From: an uncultured Bacteroidales bacterium
GTDB lineage: Bacteria; Bacteroidota; Bacteroidia; Bacteroidales; UBA3663
Assembly: GCA_905235375.1 (NCBI GenBank)
Contig: CAJOLH010000021.1
Location: 1-55,373 of the forward strand
Reading direction: 5' to 3'
Length of the DNA: 55,373 bases
The notes under the pieces are model-generated. The model did no database searches, was not told the origin of the DNA, and saw only the letters and a list, made by a program, of their open reading frames with translations. The position numbers and the translations under genes were made by a program. Below are positions 52,017-55,373 of the stretch, one piece after another (positions within the stretch are counted from its first letter, which is position 1; each line of letters begins with the position of its first letter).

Positions 52017-54784
52017 ATGATAAATATGAAAAAGCTTCTTTTCCCTTTCGTCACATTCTTGTGCGTCCTCGTTAGCTGTGGAGGCTCCAAAGGCCCCAGC
52101 GTGACCATTGTCGTGCCCGACGATGCCAATAGCCGGATGAAGTTTGGCGCAGAACAGCTGCGCAGCGAACTCCAGAAGCAGGGTTGCAGGCTGGTGGAGC
52201 AGGAGGCCGAGCTCGTCATCCGCTTGAGTCAGGCAAGCCCCACGGATTCCTTGCCCAAGGAGGGCTTCCATATCGTGACTTCGGGAGGTGTGACACAGGT
52301 GATCGGCAACGATGCCACAGGCTCGCTCTACGGATGCCGCGAACTTATCGACAACTATATATCGAAGGGAAACTTCCAGTTCCCCGCCGACTTCGCTGAT
52401 GCGCCCGAGATGGTGCTGCGCGGTCCTTGCATTGGCGTGCAGAAGACGCAGTTCCTGCCCGGTCGCGCTGTCTATGAATATCCTTATACGCCTGAGAACT
52501 TCCCCTGGTTCTACGACAAGGAGATGTGGCTGCGCTATCTCGACATGATGGTCGAAAACCGCATGAACTCGCTCTACCTTTGGAATGGCCATCCTTTCGC
52601 CTCGTTGGTGAAACTCGAGGATTATCCGTTTGCGGTGGAGGTGGATGATGCTACGTTTGCGAAGAACCGTGAGATCTTCTCGTTCCTCACCACCGAGGCA
52701 GAGAAGCGTGGCATCTAGTGATTCAGATGTTCTACAATATCATCGTTTCGAAGCCTTTTGCCGAACATTACGGCATCAAGACGCAGGACCGCAACCGTCC
52801 CATCGACCCGTTGCTCTCCGACTATACGCGCAAGTCGATCGCTGCCTTTGTGCATGATTATCCGAATGTGGGTCTGCTCATCACCTTGGGAGAGGCGATA
52901 AGTGGCAACGACCGCAAACTCGATTGGATGATCAATACTGTTATACCAGGAGTAAAGGATGGTTTGGCGCAATTGGGAAGAATCGATGAGACTCCTATTA
53001 TTCTGCGTGCCCACGATGTGGATTGCCGCGCGGTAATGGATGCTGCTCTTCCAATTTACAAGAACATTTACACAATGCAAAAGTATAATGGCGAATCTTT
53101 GACTACCTATCAGCCCCGTGGCCCTTGGGCAAAGATTCACAAGGATCTTTCGGAACTCGGCTCGGTGCATGTCGAGAACGTCCACATCCTTGCCAATCTG
53201 GAGCCTTGGCGCTGGGCTTCTCCCGACTTTGTGCAAAAGACTGTCGGAGCAATGCATCGGGTGCACGGTGCCAATGCGCTCCACCTCTTCCCGCAGGCTT
53301 CGTACTGGGATCATCCCTACACCGCCGACGACCTTGGCAGTGGCAAGCGCGAAATGCAGATCGACCGCGACTGGCTGTGGTTTGCCGAATGGGGACGCTA
53401 TGCATGGAAGCAGGGAAGAGACCGCACGGAGGAGATTGCCTATTGGGACGAACGCTTGGCCGAATTCTATGGCACCACTACCGACGTGGCCGACAACATT
53501 CGTCAGGCTTACGAGGCTTCAGGCGAAATTGCCCCGAAATTGCTGCGTCGCTTCGGCATCACCGAAGGCAATCGAGAGACGCTGCTCCTTGGTCTCTTCA
53601 TGAGCCAGCTGGTCAATCCGTACAAATACACCATCTACCCCGGCTTCTACGAAAGTTGTGGCCCCGAGGGTGAAAAACTCATCGAATGGGTGGAGCGCGA
53701 ATGGATGGGTACGCCCCATGTGCCCAATGGGGAATTTCCGCTCGACATCGTCGAACAGTGTATCGATCATGGCGATGGCGCGCTCTCCGCTATTATGCGT
53801 GCAGAGAAAGGGAAGATTACTAAAAACAAGGACGAGTTCCTGCGCCTCCGCAACGATATGGCTTGCTATCGTGAGTTCGCTCAATTCATGTATCATAAGG
53901 TGCAGGCAGCCAAACTCGTGCTCGATTACCAGTGGAGTCATAAACTGAAGGCAGGACCTGAACTGGAATGTATCGCGTATCTCGATCAGGCTGTTCCCTT
54001 GCTCGAAGAGAGTCTCAAGCATTGGCGTCAGCTGGTAGCACTCACCGAGGGGCATTATCTCTATGCCAACTCGATGCAGACGGCTCAACGACGCATCCCC
54101 ATCGGAGGCGATGATGGCAAGAATAAGACGTGGACAGAGATGCTGCCCCATTATGTGAAGGAATTGGAGGCTTTCAAGGCGAATATCCAGTTGCTCAAAG
54201 ACAAGGCCGAGGGTAAGATTGCTGAGGCAGCCGCCACGATAGAACCGCTCAAGGATGCGCAATACACGTTGCTCAGCCCGCAGAAGAAAGTGCGCCTCGA
54301 TGTAGGCTCGCAGCTTTTCACTAACCTGCCTGACAACAAGGTGGAGGCTGTGGCCGACGAATTGAAAGGACTGACTGCCTTGACGTTCGAAGCTCAGAAG
54401 CCTCGCAATCGCGTGCAGCAGGTGTTGCAAGGAGATAAGGTCGAGGACGAAGGTTTCGCCTTGGAGTTCGAGGCCAAAGAGCCCTTAAAGGTATTGGTAG
54501 GCTACTTCCGCGACGACCAGAGCAGTTATGCCAAGGCTCCCAAGCTGGAAACCGACGCTTCGGCCAACGAATACGGCCAGGCTGAGCCACAACTTCAGAA
54601 TGCCATCAAGCTCGCTGGTATGCCGCTTGCCAATGTGCACACCTACAGCTTCAATGCTGGTCATCACAAGCTCATCCTCCCCGAAGGCTATATCCTTGTG
54701 CTCGGCCTCACCAAGTCAGAGGTCAAGCTGCGCAATGTGGGTCTCGGTGGCAGCGAGGATGCCGTTGATTGGTTGTTCTATTGA
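52017..54784 (+). pseudogene. Secreted glycosidase of uncertain family, frameshifted
   Basis: Two frames, 52017-52718 (233 aa) and 52718-54784 (688 aa), make one protein of about 920 residues. The first has a lipoprotein signal (FLCVLVSC) and a beta-hexosaminidase-like N-domain (FGAEQLRSELQKQG, VIGNDATGSLYGCRELIDNY), then starts the catalytic barrel and stops at EKRGI-TAG. The second resumes with VIQMFYNIIVSKPFAEHYG and contains LLITLGEAISG, NLEPWRWASPDFV and LFPQASYWDHPYTADD. The junction reads atctagtgattcag, where ATC-TGG-GTG-ATT would keep the frame, so a small deletion or substitution (or a base-calling error) is likely. The domain order resembles GH67/GH115/GH20-type enzymes, but I cannot name the family. 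Confidence 0.7.
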
Positions 54785-54798
54785 TTCTTTATTTACCC

Positions 54799-54835
54799 CG
54801 GAATACACGAAAGACACGGAGTTTTGTTCGTCCAA
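54799..54835. repeat. 37-bp direct repeat, copy 1
   Basis: Starts CGGAATACACGAAAGACACG and ends TTCGTCCAA; matches 55095-55131 with a single difference (T/C). Confidence 0.85.
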
Positions 54836-55094
54836 GGGAGGCCAGTGGACTGCGCTGCATTGTCCACTGGACGGAAGACACTGAGGTCTGTCCGTTTCTT
54901 CTCTCTAAGGAATATATTTCGCGTCAAGCATCAGTGGATTCCGTCCTGAGTGCGACGCAGAAACGCACTCAGGTCTCCATCGGGACCCTCTAATTTTCAG
55001 TGCCTTCCGTGAGTTCCGTGTTCGATAATAAAAAACGTAGGAGGTTTCTACCACGGAACAATTATTTCAATCGCGGAACATTTTTTATCTACCA

Positions 55095-55131
55095 CGGAAC
55101 ACACGAAAGACACGGAGTTTTGTTCGTCCAA
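55095..55131. repeat. 37-bp direct repeat, copy 2
   Basis: Second copy of the repeat at 54799-54835. Short CCACGGAAC and TCGCGGAAC words lie just before it. Confidence 0.85.
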
Positions 55132-55326
55132 TTTTCTCTTCGGACTTCATGGACTTCAAGGACAGTGGGTCGCGACTGGGAAAAGTCCCTTGAGTTCGTA
55201 GAAATTATTAAAGCAAGCGAAAATCTGTGTTCATCTGAGGCGATCTGTGTGACCTGATTTATCAGATTCGCGGCTCGGTCAAAAATAAATCCGTTCAATC
55301 CGAGAAATCCGTAGAGAAGATATTTA

Positions 55327-55373
55327 GGTCGCTGCGCTCAAAATTATAAAAAAATTAAATCAAAAAATTATAA
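55327..55373. repeat. Palindromic repeat element, copy 3 (cut by window end)
   Basis: GGTCGCTGCGCTCAAAATTA and the following AT-rich bases match the reverse complement of the right arm of copy 1 (8832-8973), so this copy is inverted relative to the first. The remainder lies outside the window. Confidence 0.8.

Larger units (their letters stand above)
54785..55373. other. Non-coding tail with repeats
   Basis: No gene is seen. The stretch holds two hairpins (CCAGTGGAC/GTCCACTGG at 54842-54870; CCTGAGTGCG/CGCACTCAGG at 54943-54973), a 37-bp direct repeat at 54799-54835 and 55095-55131, and short-word repeats of ATCTGTG and ATCCG type near the end. Confidence 0.7.

Overview
This window is a Bacteroidota chromosome segment, most likely Bacteroidales (Prevotella/Bacteroides-like). 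The evidence is a SusC/SusD pair, a PorT-type gene and a secreted enzyme with a type IX sorting tail, a GT3-type glycogen synthase, an N-succinyl/acetylornithine carbamoyltransferase, meso-diaminopimelate dehydrogenase, and many promoters of the Bacteroidota form TTTG-N19-TAnnTTTG (usually TATCTTTGC).

Layout. (1) 1-6529 is an AT-rich accessory island. The tail of a transposase runs directly into a 5'-truncated receiver-like gene, followed by a C5 cytosine methyltransferase, a McrB-like AAA+ GTPase split by an in-frame amber codon, and a McrC-like DUF2357/PD-(D/E)xK nuclease. This looks like a GTP-dependent LlaJI/BsuMI-like restriction-modification operon that is decaying. (2) 6530-7265 has no supportable gene. 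(3) 7266-13893 carries aat, a candidate small RNA, a small membrane protein, the sdhCAB (quinol:fumarate reductase/succinate dehydrogenase) operon, and dusB on the opposite strand. (4) 13894-19310 holds a minute transcription unit, an Omp28-like/PNGase F-like gene pair with overlapping ends, inverted period-10 repeats, and an Xaa-Pro aminopeptidase. (5) 19401-24280 holds rpsU (with a 3' frameshift), glycogen synthase and glycogen phosphorylase. (6) 24433-28431 holds a split UxaA-type dehydratase, a small lipoprotein, porT and a DUF2201 VWA gene. (7) 28447-28985 is a 42-bp tandem hairpin array. (8) 29051-33684 is an arginine operon, argR-GNAT-argG-argC-argD, read on the minus strand. purN, acpP-fabF, the carbamoyltransferase, ddh, a YitT protein and a flavodoxin lipoprotein follow. 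(9) 40592-54784 is a carbohydrate region: a GH28 gene, RraA/SDR/DUF1810, then SusC-SusD-GH31 and a frameshifted glycosidase.

The arginine genes act together: the operon supplies the acylated intermediates and argininosuccinate synthase, and the distant argF' supplies the carbamoyl transfer step. The SusCD locus would bind and import glycans trimmed by GH28, GH31 and the broken glycosidase.

The most unusual material is non-coding. A roughly 142-bp palindromic element is present in three copies. Two homologous promoter-plus-hairpin units of about 70 nt lie in convergent gaps. There are also several families of short tandem repeats that begin at or just after stop codons, one of which has entered the coding sequence of the GH31 enzyme. 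All calls come from reading the sequence; no database search was run.
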